The position numbers and the translations under genes are program-made. This document shows, piece after piece, positions 39,607 through 50,200 of a stretch of DNA of 64,000 nucleotides. A model generated the notes under the pieces. That model was not told the origin of the DNA. It saw only the letters and a program-made list of their open reading frames with translations, and did not search any database. How positions within the stretch are numbered: the first letter of the stretch is position 1; the number at the start of each line of letters is the position of its first letter. The DNA comes from Unio delphinus (Eukaryota > Mollusca > Bivalvia > Unionida > Unionidae): positions 18,718,501 through 18,782,500 of the forward strand of contig JAQISU010000108.1 of assembly GCA_029339505.1 (NCBI GenBank), written 5' to 3'.

Positions 39607-40017
39607 CCCTGAATTTTCATATCATGTAAAATTGCTAAAGCCTATATAACCGACCACAATGCAGTTTTTCCCACCCCTGAGTCAAGTTCTGCCCACACAC
39701 CCCGAAAATAGTTGAAATGACGTCCTTGGAGGGCAGAAGCCAAAGTGATTACTTTTTGTTATCAACATATTATAATCACATCATTCAAACTGCATAATGC
39801 TAATATTACAGGATTCTAAAAGGAATGTAAATGATGAATAAATGAATCATTATATAGGCTAAAGTTTGTCTCTCTCAGTGTTTCATTATAATCACTGCAT
39901 AGTTTAAATATAATTTGAAATTGCAATTGGAATCATGAGTAGGGTGAAGTAACTGAGGGCTTGAGGTAGTACAGAATGATTTCAAATTTGATTTAGTCTT
40001 AAATGGGATGGATCGGC

Positions 40018-40108
40018 AGCATAAGCCATCGCTGGCCACTGGACAGCATCTCCAAGCCATCGCTGACCATTGGACAGCATCTCCAAGCCATCGCTGGCCG
40101 CTTTGAAG
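40018..40108. repeat. 38-bp repeat, three copies
   Basis: AAGCCATCGCTGGCCACTGG plus ACAGCATCTCC is repeated two and a half times. From 40110 to 40850 no gene was recognised. Confidence 0.85.
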
Positions 40109-40854
40109 CAGCTTTAAGATGGAAAATACGGAAAGTTTAAACCTTTGCCCTCTTTGCAAAACAATAAATTCCTTGTTCTCATAATATGCAAATCGATTTT
40201 AAATGTCATAATGTATGAAAATCAGAAGACGACAAGACCAATAATGTTCTATAGGATAATGCTAATACACTTAAAGATGAAGAAAATTACAGCTTATAAC
40301 AAGCTAATGCATCTTCAAGCCTCGTTCCTTGTGAATGATGAACTTGGGAGAGTATAATATTTATCGCACTATTAAACTCCGTTTGCCTAAAAATTGTTTC
40401 AGAAATACCTTTACAACTTTTATCTAACAACAGGTGTCTGGGATGAGTCAAGACACCTGGAAGAAGGGTATATACATGTATCTTTTTATCCATCATGCCA
40501 TGAAATAGATGCATATAATAATTTTATCTTAGCATCATACTGGCAATATAATGTGAAATTTAATGGCATTTTGAGGATGATAGAGCAGCTTGAAAAAAGT
40601 AAATTACCCCCCGCCCCCGTTTAGATTGATGTAGCTAAGTTAGATGGTGAATGATGATGATTTAGGCGAAATAAATTTTACACTTGTACATCGAACCTAA
40701 TTTGAAACTACATTATATTGTGCTGCTGATGTAGCAGTTTGAAATAAGCACTTCACACACCTGGTAAGGGATAATTGATCACAAACCTGTTAAGGATTAA
40801 TTCAATAAGTTTGTTGTTTAAAGAGAGATGCGTTATAATTATAAAATTTAACGT

Positions 40855-41205
40855 GATGAAATCAGTTTGATTGAGGAGGTTATAGGGTGAAATCAGTTTG
40901 ACTGAGGACGTTATACGGGGAAATCAGTTTGATTGAGGAGGTTATACGGTGAAATCAGTTTGATTGAGGAGGTTATACGGTGAAATCAGTTTGATTGAGG
41001 ACGTTATACGGGGAAATCAGTTTGACTGAGGAGGTTATACGGTGAAATCAGTTTGATTGAGGAGGTTATACGGTGAAATCAGTTTGATTGAGTAGGTTAT
41101 ACAATAAAATCAGTTTGATTGTGGAGGTTATACGGTGAAATCAGTTTGATTGAGGTGGTTATACGGTGAAATCAGTTTGATTGAGGTGGTTATGCGGTGA
41201 AACGG
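40855..41205. repeat. 31-bp minisatellite (GTGAAATCAGTTTGATTGAGG family)
   Basis: About eleven near-identical units of GTGAAATCAGTTTGATTGAG plus GAGGTTATACG. The low divergence indicates recent expansion. Confidence 0.95.
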
Positions 41206-41429
41206 AACAGTAAATTGGCCAGACTATATGGGAAACAAATTTTGGCCAAGACTGACTGTTACATGATATACTGGACACTATACCCATCATAAAGAGTGTT
41301 GCAGACATTACGATAGGAAATCTAACGAACCTCAAATTTCCTTCATAAATTATATTTAACATGCTATTGACATATAATATGTTAAAAATGACAAGACATA
41401 ATGTGTGTGTAGGTTACACCTCAACCATC

Positions 41430-42445
41430 TTTACTTGATATAATACACTGCGTTGTGTACGGTAAATGTAATAATCTATAACGAGATGCACTGTATTGTA
41501 TAGGGTAAACGTAATAATCTAAAACGAGATACACTGTATTGTATAGGGTAAATGTAATAATCTAAAACGAGATACACTGTATTGTATAGGGTAAACGTAA
41601 TAATCTAAAACGATATACACTGTATTGTGTCGGGTAAACGTAATAATCTAAAACAAGATACACTGTGCTGTGTCGCGTAAACGTAATACTCGTAAATGAC
41701 AAGATACACTGCGTTTTATAGGTATATGCATTAGTCTTTAAATGACAAGATACACTGCATCTGGTAAGGGTAAATATAATGATCTTAAATGACAAGATAC
41801 ACTGCGATGTGTCGGGTAAACGCAGTCATCTTTACATAAAAAATACACTGTATTGAGTAGGAAAAATGTAATCATCTTTAAATGACAGGATATACTGCAT
41901 TGTGTAGGGTAAACATACTAGTCTTTAAATGACAAGATACACTGCATTATGACCGGTACACTTAATAGTCTTAAAGACCAACATACACTGCACTGTGTAG
42001 GGCACATCTAAACCATCTTTTAATGACAAGATACACTGCACCGTGTAGGGTACATCTAAACCATCTTTTAATGACAAGATACACTTCACTGTGTAGGGTA
42101 CATCTAAACCATCTTTAAAGGATACACTGCATTGTGTAGGGTACATCTAAACCATCATTTAATGACAAGATACACTGCACGGTGTAGGGTACATCTAAAC
42201 CATCTTTTAATGACAAGATACACTGCACTGTGTAGGGTATATCTAAACCATCTTTTAATGACAAGATACACTGCATTGTGTAGCGTATATCTAAACCATC
42301 TTTAAAGTACAAGATACACTGCATTGTGTAAGGAAAATGTAATAATGGGCAAGATACACATGGGTTTGGTAAACGTAATAATCTTTTGTGAAATGAAAAC
42401 GTACTAATCTTTAAATGACAAGACACACTGTATTGTGTTGCGAAA
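41430..42445. repeat. 46-48 bp satellite (AAGATACACTGCATTGTGTAGGG family)
   Basis: About 20 units share GACAAGATACACTGCACTGT and GTAGGGTA. The first half pairs this with AAACGTAATAATCTAAAACG, the second half with CATCTAAACCATCTTTTAAT. Two subfamilies of one satellite lie side by side. Confidence 0.93.
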
Positions 42446-42529
42446 ACGTAATAAACTTTATGCACAACACGATACACTGTGATAAATGTAAGAATACGTG
42501 GTATTGTACATAGTAAACTTGATCATCTC

Positions 42530-42750
42530 CAAACTTATAGTGTCCTAGACGTTAGATAACGCTTTTTGTAATATAATCTGTGTCCAAACTTCGAGTGTCC
42601 TAGACGTTAGATAACGCTTTTTATAATACAATTTGTGTCCAAACTTAGAGTGTCCTAGACGTTAGATAACGCTTTTTATAATACAATCTGCATCCAAACT
42701 TCGAGTGTCCTAGACGTTAGATAACGCTTTTTATAATACAATCTGTGTTT
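42530..42750. repeat. 55-bp tandem repeat, four copies
   Basis: CAAACTTCGAGTGTCCTAGA plus CGTTAGATAACGCTTTTTAT and AATACAATCTGTGTC, nearly perfect. The sequence GTTAGATAAC inside each unit is palindromic. Confidence 0.94.
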
Positions 42751-43177
42751 TGGGATACAAAATGCTTCAACCATGTCAAAATATATTATATACACGGCAG
42801 TGTTTTTGGTTCAAATTTTCGCAGAGTTTATAACCGACGATTTCTTACAAAAAGACATCAAAATAAATTCAGTGCAAGACGAGACCAAATGATCCAAGAC
42901 GACATTCAAAAGTGTCACACTAGCCCTACAGTTGAATTTGTATTGTTTTATCAGCATCTCCTGCTGGACCTAGTTTTTATGCACTAATACATGAGAACTG
43001 CCATTCCTTGATCAATTGTACATATTTTGTGAGCTAAATAAAGTCAAATATAATTAGACACAACCAACAATCTAATATGTTTCTGTTTGTTTGTCTAAAA
43101 CGGCATTTTCAGTTGACCTGTTTTTTAAGATAATTCACTGGTCCCAAAGGCCACCTTAGAGAAGATCTGTATTATAT

Positions 43178-43179
43178 AG

Positions 43180-43249
<70 letters not shown>
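43178..43249. repeat. (TA)n microsatellite
   Basis: About 35 TA dinucleotides. The stretches 42760-43170 and 43250-44650 otherwise carry no recognised gene, apart from a (CA)n/(AT)n run at 44102-44160. Confidence 0.96.
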
Positions 43250-43252
<3 letters not shown>

Positions 43253-44101
43253 GAAGTGCCAAATTTTCGGTCGACCTATTAATAAACCATTAGTTGTGGC
43301 CAGCTAGCCATTAGTTAGATTTAGGAGACACATCGTGCAAGAAGGGTGCCTGTAAAGGCTAGCCGACCGCTGGAATAATTGACACGTTGTTTATACAGGA
43401 GCCAGTACTGACCGACGGCGACCTTCTAGCCGTAAAATTGTTATCACTGATAGAAATATCTGATTGTTCGAACCAGAAATAATGGGCAGTTTCAACTGTA
43501 AGCATTGTAACAAGGGACCTAGGTTGTTTATAATTTTGTTTTGGAAGGAAGAAAATAGCTTTTTGGGAAGACGTGAAGACAGAAATAAAGACGTACAAGT
43601 TGGAAAAGAATTGAGAGGTGTATACATTGACAACATTGGATTGAGCAGTGAACGTGCTTCGAGGATAACAGGTTATGAAAATCGAACAAAGCATTGACTT
43701 CGATTGTGACACTCGATCCTATGATGATTTTTAAATATCAGTAATAGAACGGCTAATTTGTTTAATTCTATTTCAAATCTATTTCTAATTAGGTGAAAGT
43801 TTATTTCTAAACCGCGTGTATTCATAATGAAAGGAAATTTCATTGTGTATGATTAAATTGTTTATTTATCTTTACGGATGCTCGGAGTTGTTTTGTTCAA
43901 TGTACCCGCTTAGGTTACCATATACATTCTCTTACTCGAACCGGGCAATTATTCCGAGGGCGGTCATCTCTTAGATAACGAGTATCAGAGGGGACTGGGT
44001 TGTAGTGTTATTATTATATGTTGTGCAATACCCCTTGACAAAATGGGACGTAACACTTACCCTTTGACAAGTGGGGCATATACAATGTTATACGGGTAAC
44101 A

Positions 44102-44146
<45 letters not shown>

Positions 44147-44652
44147 TTATATATATATATGATGCTGTGTAACATAGAATGAGTTCCACCAGAAGAGACT
44201 CGTGTCATTGTAATATTACGAAAGGATTAGCTTGTCTAATAACGATGTTATTACACAAGCGATATTTATATGGAATGTAATTTTCGTAAACTTATTAATT
44301 ATTACTTGACATTAGAATCATTGGAAATCAAATGGAAATGGATGCACATAGTTATATATATTGTTAATTTGTATATTGTAATTCACCATTACCGTTAACT
44401 GAGTGTAGTAGGTTGGGCATACGTGACTAAAGTCATGTAGGTTAAAGATGTTTGTTTTGAGTTCTAGATGCAGAAATGAATCTTATCCTAGAAGATTCCA
44501 AAACTAATTTGATTTAACTTTGATGGACATTAAGATTGCCGTTATCATGATCTTCTTCATGTGTCCTAGGGTTTTATTTTTGGGTTGGCTACACCAATTC
44601 CAATCTTTAACTTCATTTGTGTCCAGATTTAATTTGAATGGATTTATCAAAT

Positions 44653-44659
44653 TGAAGTA
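44653..44659. other. Left target-site duplication TGAAGTA
   Basis: The 7 bases TGAAGTA recur at 59882-59888 next to the right terminal repeat. Because the terminal A/T can be counted either with the repeat or with the element, the true duplication could be 5-7 bp. Polintons typically make 6 bp. Confidence 0.85.
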
Positions 44660-44886
44660 GCAGCAGAGAGGGTGAACAGACCACGTTTTCAAGCAAAAAT
44701 AATGCTTCCTACGAAACCTTATTTTAACCGAAAAAAAATAAGTCTCCATTTATCAAACGGAGACTTTACGATTTTTTAATCAATTTTGGTCGCAACTATG
44801 TGGTCATCCACCCTCTCTGCTGCTGGAACTTTCAGTTCTGGTTAACAAAAATAATAAATGATTTCAACCGAAAATTTGATCGAGTC
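44660..44886. repeat. Left terminal inverted repeat of the Polinton-class element
   Basis: It aligns with the reverse complement of 59656-59881 over its whole length with about six mismatches and one single-base indel. It has its own internal symmetry: AGCAGCAGAGAGGGTG at 44659-44674 is repeated inverted at 44809-44824, and AAGTCTCC/GGAGACTT arms lie in the middle (44740-44766). The stop codon of the ATPase gene lies inside it. Confidence 0.95.
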
Positions 44887-45523
44887 CGATACGATATCGT
44901 GTCCGAGGATCATGTAAATTTATTGTTACAAATCCATGCGGGGTTGACTGAGCATGACTAAAGAAATTTTTAAATTGATTGAAGTCCATATCGGAACACC
45001 ATGTCTGCCAAATATTTCGTAGCGTATGTGTATCAACGCCGTTAAACACAGCAAGAATATTACAGTTATCTCTGATCACTTTTGGAATCTGAGTGTAGCG
45101 TTGAGTGACATATATCACATCAGTGTTTTTGTGACGCCCCCGGGAAAATATTCTAGCTGGTTTTTTTTGATTGTCTAACATCACATCGTCGTATACGACT
45201 AAATTGTTAATACTCCCATCAAGGTCATCCACGGATGGCGCCTCGTCAATATCAGTTATAAAATCAATGGTATTCTCAACTTTAATTTCTGATGCATTCT
45301 CGTTAAAATCCTTTAACACTTCATAGCATCGTTGATCATCTACGCTAGGAGCAATTAAATACAACTTATCCCACTTCATCCATCTCATTATTAAATTGAG
45401 CAACAATTGAGTCTTGCCGGATCCAGATGGCCCGATTATAATTGCACGGATAGAGTTTGGTAGCGCTGCATGATGCTTAACTGGTTCTCTTATTTTAGTC
45501 GCTGAAAAATCAATTATATTCAT
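44864..45523 (-). CDS. Packaging ATPase, FtsK/HerA superfamily (A32-like)
   Basis: The enzyme would use ATP to pump the element's DNA into its capsid. The Walker A motif GPSGSGKTQ lies near residues 31-39, Walker B LVVYDDV near 107-113, and a conserved Gln in VTQRY follows near 140. The length of about 219 residues fits the short ATPases of Polintons and related viruses. I prefer the ATG at 45523; the one at 45535 would leave only 5 bp to the divergent start at 45541. The frame is intact. Its last codons and stop lie in the left terminal repeat. Confidence 0.94.
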   Translation of the reverse strand: MNIIDFSATKIREPVKHHAALPNSIRAIIIGPSGSGKTQLLLNLIMRWMKWDKLYLIAPSVDDQRCYEVLKDFNENASEIKVENTIDFITDIDEAPSVDDLDGSINNLVVYDDVMLDNQKKPARIFSRGRHKNTDVIYVTQRYTQIPKVIRDNCNILAVFNGVDTHTLRNIWQTWCSDMDFNQFKNFFSHAQSTPHGFVTINLHDPRTRYRIGLDQIFG

Positions 45524-45540
45524 ATCTCTATACATAAATT
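45524..45540. promoter_or_regulatory. Divergent start region, ATPase and zinc-ribbon/PLA2 genes
   Basis: Only about 17 bp separate the two divergently oriented start codons, so promoter elements must overlap the coding regions. No separate TATA box is seen here. Confidence 0.4.
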
Positions 45541-46078
45541 ATGGATCTATATTGTGTGAAGTGTAAAACGCGTACTAGCACAAATGATGTGACGACGGTT
45601 ACAACTAAAAATAACAGATCAGCACTAACTGGTAGATGTGCAACATGTGGTATAAAAAAGTTTAAATTTATTTCTACAAAATCAAAGATTTTACAATCCG
45701 GAGATGTTTTAAAAAAAACGAGGAGGTGATATCGCAGCCAAATTGGCAAAGCTCCCTGGAACCCCATGGGCAAAGTACCCCGGAGAAAAGCACCTTCCAG
45801 GATATAGCTACTGTGGTCCCGGAACACGATTAGATATCAGACTTGATGATCAAAATCAACCCCGATCCGGCGAGTATCCGATAAACGCTATTGATAAGGC
45901 GTGTCATGCTCATGATGTTGCATATAAAAGCAGCAATCTGCAAAACAGGCATCTCGCGGATGTGAAATTAATTCATGCGTTAAATGCTATTCCGGATATA
46001 TCTTTTAAAGAAAAGTTTGCTTCGTGGTTGGTAAAATCAGCTATGAAAGGCAAATTGATGATGGGTGCTGGTAATTAA
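45541..46078 (+). pseudogene. Zinc-ribbon plus phospholipase A2 (parvovirus VP1-type) protein, frame broken at an A-run
   Basis: The first part (45541-45729) is a small zinc ribbon with YCVKCKTRT and GRCATCG, stopping at TGA 45727-45729. The second part is open from 45713 to 46078 but has no ATG. It reads PGTPWAKYPGEKHLPGYSYC, GPGT, and then IDKACHAHDVAYK, the calcium loop and His-Asp catalytic pair of secreted-type phospholipase A2 as found in parvovirus VP1. In related invertebrate elements both parts are one protein. Here they are offset by one frame at eight A's (45711-45718). Either a frameshift mutation or slippage on that run explains the split. In parvoviruses the enzyme helps particles leave endosomes; a similar role here is inference. 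Confidence 0.82.
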
Positions 46079-46082
46079 TAAT

Positions 46083-47045
46083 ATGGAATCAATTTATTAT
46101 TCCCCAAGAGGATACTGGAGGGGTAAATCAGCAGTCCATAAACTCGCTAGCGCTGCAAAAGTGAAAAAAACTACAGCGGCGGATTGGTTATCCAAACAGG
46201 CACTATGGCAAATTTATCTACCACCACCTAAACTAATTCAATTCTCGCATTTTGATGTGACTGCTCCTAATGAAGTTCATCAGGCTGATATATTATTTTT
46301 GCCACATGATCGTGGTTACAAATATGCGTTAACCGTAGTTGATATTGCAAGTCGATACAAAGAAGCAGAACCGTTAAAAACAAAATCAGCCACTGAAGTT
46401 GCTTCTGCATTTGAAAGGATTTATCGACGAGGTCCTCTGCACTGGCCAAATCTATTGCAGGTTGATCCTGGCAAGGAATTTCAGGGTGCGGTTCTATCTA
46501 CAATGAAAAATCATAATGTCACCATACGACGAGGGCATACTGCGCTACATCGCGATCAGGCCATTGTCGAACGATTTAATCGGACGATTGCTGAGCGGTT
46601 ATTTGGATATCAATACGCAAAAGAATTCATTCAAGAAAAGCGATCCCGTGAATGGGTCAAAAGGTTACCAGCTGTGATTACCGCACTGAATAATGAGATC
46701 ACTAGAAAAATCAACATGAAACCTAGGAACGCTATTAAAAAGAAGTCTATACCCGTACAACCACAAAAAGATTTCCCTAGAAACGCTAGCGTTTCCCAAC
46801 CAATTCTTGGTAGTAATGTCACTGTTAGGTACTTATACGAACCAGGAGAGCTTGAGGGTGGTAAAAAAAGGGCTACTGATCCTATTTGGAGTGTTACTGC
46901 ACACAAGATATCTAGTATAACACGATCAACTGGTAGACCAGCAATCTATAAACTGGATTCAACTGCTCCTCAGCGAGGATTTACTCGACAACAACTACAG
47001 GTAATTCCCGAGGATACTCAATTACCACCGCGGGGTCTTAATTAG
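46083..47045 (+). CDS. Integrase, retroviral-type DDE (rve) of Polinton class
   Basis: The protein joins the element's ends to host DNA. The catalytic triad is visible as D69 (HQADILFL), D128 (LLQVDPGKEF) and E163 (DQAIVERFNRT), a D,D34E spacing. An N-terminal helical region (1-50) precedes it and a C-terminal SH3/chromo-like part with DPIWSVTAHKI and GFTRQQLQVI closes it. The ATG at 46083 is chosen because upstream in-frame codons give only GTG. The frame is intact at 320 residues. The stop is at 47043-47045. The insert NASVS near residue 240 is encoded by a perfect 16-bp palindrome (46780-46795). Confidence 0.97.
   Translation: MESIYYSPRGYWRGKSAVHKLASAAKVKKTTAADWLSKQALWQIYLPPPKLIQFSHFDVTAPNEVHQADILFLPHDRGYKYALTVVDIASRYKEAEPLKTKSATEVASAFERIYRRGPLHWPNLLQVDPGKEFQGAVLSTMKNHNVTIRRGHTALHRDQAIVERFNRTIAERLFGYQYAKEFIQEKRSREWVKRLPAVITALNNEITRKINMKPRNAIKKKSIPVQPQKDFPRNASVSQPILGSNVTVRYLYEPGELEGGKKRATDPIWSVTAHKISSITRSTGRPAIYKLDSTAPQRGFTRQQLQVIPEDTQLPPRGLN
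46780..46795. repeat. 16-bp palindrome GAAACGCTAGCGTTTC in the integrase gene
   Basis: A perfect palindrome encoding NASVS within the integrase C-terminal part. The same sequence lies at 48273-48288 in the polymerase-helicase and its core at 57646-57657. Confidence 0.95.
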
Positions 47046-47290
47046 CACCCAAGGTGCTGGCACCCCGGCGTCTGTTGCACTCAAGACAAGTCAACATCAC
47101 ATTGTTTCTGACATGACCGAGACTCTTATTTTTTCTGTCTACGGTAAATTGGCGAGGATCTTTATCCGAATACTGCCAACGCATTATACAATTGCAACTC
47201 GCGCAGTGATTATTCTGTTGTTGTTTCAGCGTAATTATTAATTTAGCATCAATGTCAAATTCTCGTTGTTTTTTTTTTGTCTTGTTGTTT
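47038..47290 (-). CDS. HNH nuclease module, out of frame with the polymerase-helicase tail
   Basis: In this frame the sequence shows HCASCNCI, FTVDRKN, GHVRNN and CLECNRRRG, the two CxxC pairs and central D-H-N arrangement of a zinc-bound HNH nuclease. The frame stays open upstream to an ATG at 47406, but that upstream part overlaps the polymerase-helicase gene and looks like an out-of-frame reading of it. The crossover is exactly at ten A's (47269-47278 on this strand). The module is therefore either a third domain of the polymerase-helicase reached by frameshifting, or a separate protein with an unseen start. The end overlaps the integrase stop by 8 bp on the other strand. Confidence 0.65.
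47044..47058. terminator. Hairpin between convergent integrase and HNH/polymerase genes
   Basis: AGCACC-CAA-GGTGCT lies exactly where the two converging genes meet. It might act in transcript ending or processing; that is inferred from position only. Confidence 0.4.
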
Positions 47291-50200
47291 GTAACCGGAG
47301 AGTTTTTTATTAATGATGCTAACATCAACGATGCTTGCATCATCCATTGTGGTGTCATCATCGCCACAAATGATTTCATCATCGCCACTGGCTTCGCCAA
47401 CAACAATTCTTCGAAGCTGATTTATTCTTCGTACTCTGGATACTGCGAGATAGACTAAATTCGACCATTCGATGCGATTATCTACCATCCAAACAATTGT
47501 ATCCGATATAGTTAATCCCTGTGAAGAATGTATCGTCGTTGCGTATCCTAGCGTCCATGGGGATTTATTAGCACGCAATGCATTTTCGACGACGCTGATA
47601 TCAACCAGCACAATATCATTTAACACGAGAATCTGCTTTTCACTCTTCCCTGGAATATCAACTTCAATATTCTGCTTTCGTGTATCCGAAGGCCTATAAC
47701 ACAACGGTACTGGAAGTGTTGCAAATTTTTCTTTATGCGTTTCAAATAACTTCATCTGAAGTGTGTCTCTGACTATTTTTCTACTTGCTACTATCAAATC
47801 ACTTGGTCTCCACGTTTCCCAGAAATCATTCATGGGAGTTTCTGAAATTATTTCCCGCGCTATTTCGCATTGGATTTTATCCGGTTGTAATCTAATCAGT
47901 GCTTTGAACTCGCGTAATTGTTCATCAAGTGATCTATGGTCGGTATTAATTTCTTCATAATAGTCTACAGGACCCTTTAGCCATTCATGTGGAGATCCAC
48001 CGACAAATGGTGGTGGTTGGCCGTGATCACCGCACATGACGACTTTTGTGTTTTTGTTTAACAACCACTCGAAAAATGTTTGTAATACTCTCAACGATAC
48101 CGTGCATATTTCGTCCCAAATTATGATTTCAGGAATGAATTTATCACCCATTCGATCAGGGGTCCATTCATCGCCTTTCCATCGAAAGAAACTATGATAA
48201 GTACAGGCATTTACCCCTCGCTGTATCATCTCTCTGGCGAGTCTGTGAGTCGGTGTTAACACAATCATGTTAGAAACGCTAGCGTTTCCACGACGATATA
48301 ATTCAATTGCACGAGTTGTCTTTCCTGACCCACCACAACCGTTTAAATAAACTGTCTTGTATCTACATATTGGATCAGATACCGGTGGTGCATTAGAAAA
48401 TTCTGATTGAATCTCATCACATTTTAAGTACTTTTCATCCATGGTAACATCTGCCGATTCACAATACTCATGTAGCGTCTCCTTTTTAAATCTCCAACAT
48501 CCCCACGCTTCCTCCTGGGATGTGAATTTAGCTACATCTGATTTGTATTTATTGTGTATATACATCGAATCAGTAGCTACTCTAACCGCGGTATTAGGAA
48601 ATCTATTTATCATCGAAAATAAATTGATAGAAGCATAAGCTAGCATAGAACTTCTCAAATGTGTGTACTGGGAATTATATCCATCACAGTAGGTAACAAC
48701 CGTACCCAATTTCTCACCATTGGATAGAAAAGCATCCTTACGGGATACAAGTTTTCCCTGTTTCGTTAAATCCGTTACAAGAAAATCGTATTCAGCGACG
48801 TCTATGATCAACCGCGAGGAAAATTTTGTATTGTCGTATCTTCCACCCTGGGTAAATTTACCGATTATTCTTCGTCCAAAATCCTTTGCTTGTACTTTTT
48901 TAATTTCAAATAACTTCTTAGACCAATTCATGATTTGTTCTTCATTGAAATCAGGGAATTGTTTTCGCAATTCGCTAATTATACGATCTAGATCGGGTTG
49001 TGGTAGCCAAACTTCTTTCTGAGCTCGATAGCATATAATAGCTTCGGAAACAATCAACGATATCAGCATGCCACAATCAATCATATATCGTAGTGACACT
49101 ATTGGCATCCAGGCCTTTTCAGATATATGTCTACCAAGCCAAACATAACTACACGGATGTAACCCTGTAGCGAGTTCAAATGATATCACACGAGCGAATC
49201 CGGTTAAATCAAAATCAGGTAATGGCCCATTAATCGCAACACGAGTCATTTCATGCGTGGGGTGTCCAAATCGTTTAAAATAGTTACTACATTCTCCATA
49301 CCCGAGAAAACTTCCAGGATAACACGCGGATATATCAATTGAAATCATACCGTCACGATGGTATTTTTTATTCCACAGTCCTCCATGACCAAATTCGATG
49401 CAACTCAATTTAACGTCCTCGAGAAAATCACTTCGTGTTGGACGCCATGAGTTTTTTTCTCTTGCGAAGTGAGCTACCACTGATGGAATAGTAAAACTAT
49501 CCGTCAATAGTTTTTCATGGGAACTCTCCGGTGAAAAATCATTAGCGATTTTTCTCATTCTGTTATCTAATTCTTCAACGCGATATAATTCACCATTTGG
49601 TCTTACAAATTGATCAAATCCTGATTCGGAACCAGCACTACTAAGTAACCACACTGACACAGGATCATCTTTACACAACGCATGAATAGCATCAAATAAT
49701 TTCTCTTCATAGAAAACATCCCCGACGAATTCCCCGGAAAATTCCCCGGAAAATTTCCGGGGGATATATCTTACGGTTCTATCTCGTGGAAATATTGTTA
49801 CTGCAGGTGTCCACGCGTGTTCGTTATGATCAATAATTTGTATTGGAGCCCCTCGCGATTGATATTTCGGTTCGTATAATACTTCTCCGGTTATTGTTGT
49901 TACTGATATTGGGAATTTTAATGATGCTTCTAATTTAGCTATATCAGAAATCTTTGCACCGTGCTGTTTCACTGTCAGTTCCCATTCGGTTATTTTCCTA
50001 CGTCGCAGATCAGTTAGTTTATTTCCTCGGGATGCATTTGTGAAGTGTTCCATTACCCGTGTTGCTACACAATTGAGCCTTGACGAAGTTAACGGTGAAT
50101 ATTTCATAGGAGCTAGTTTTGCAATATCGGGTTTATCATTTAACGGATATAACCCATAAACAATTGCTGTTACGGGATAAGATCTTTCGTAGCATGGTTT

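Noticed and set aside
41562..42477. Minus-strand frames of 73-120 codons with repeated QCILSLKDGLD text
   Set aside because: Products of the 48-bp satellite.
43359..43712. 117-codon minus-strand frame
   Set aside because: No recognisable domain and overlapping frames on both strands of similar length.
45528..45827. 99-codon minus-strand frame
   Set aside because: Antisense to the zinc-ribbon and phospholipase motifs.
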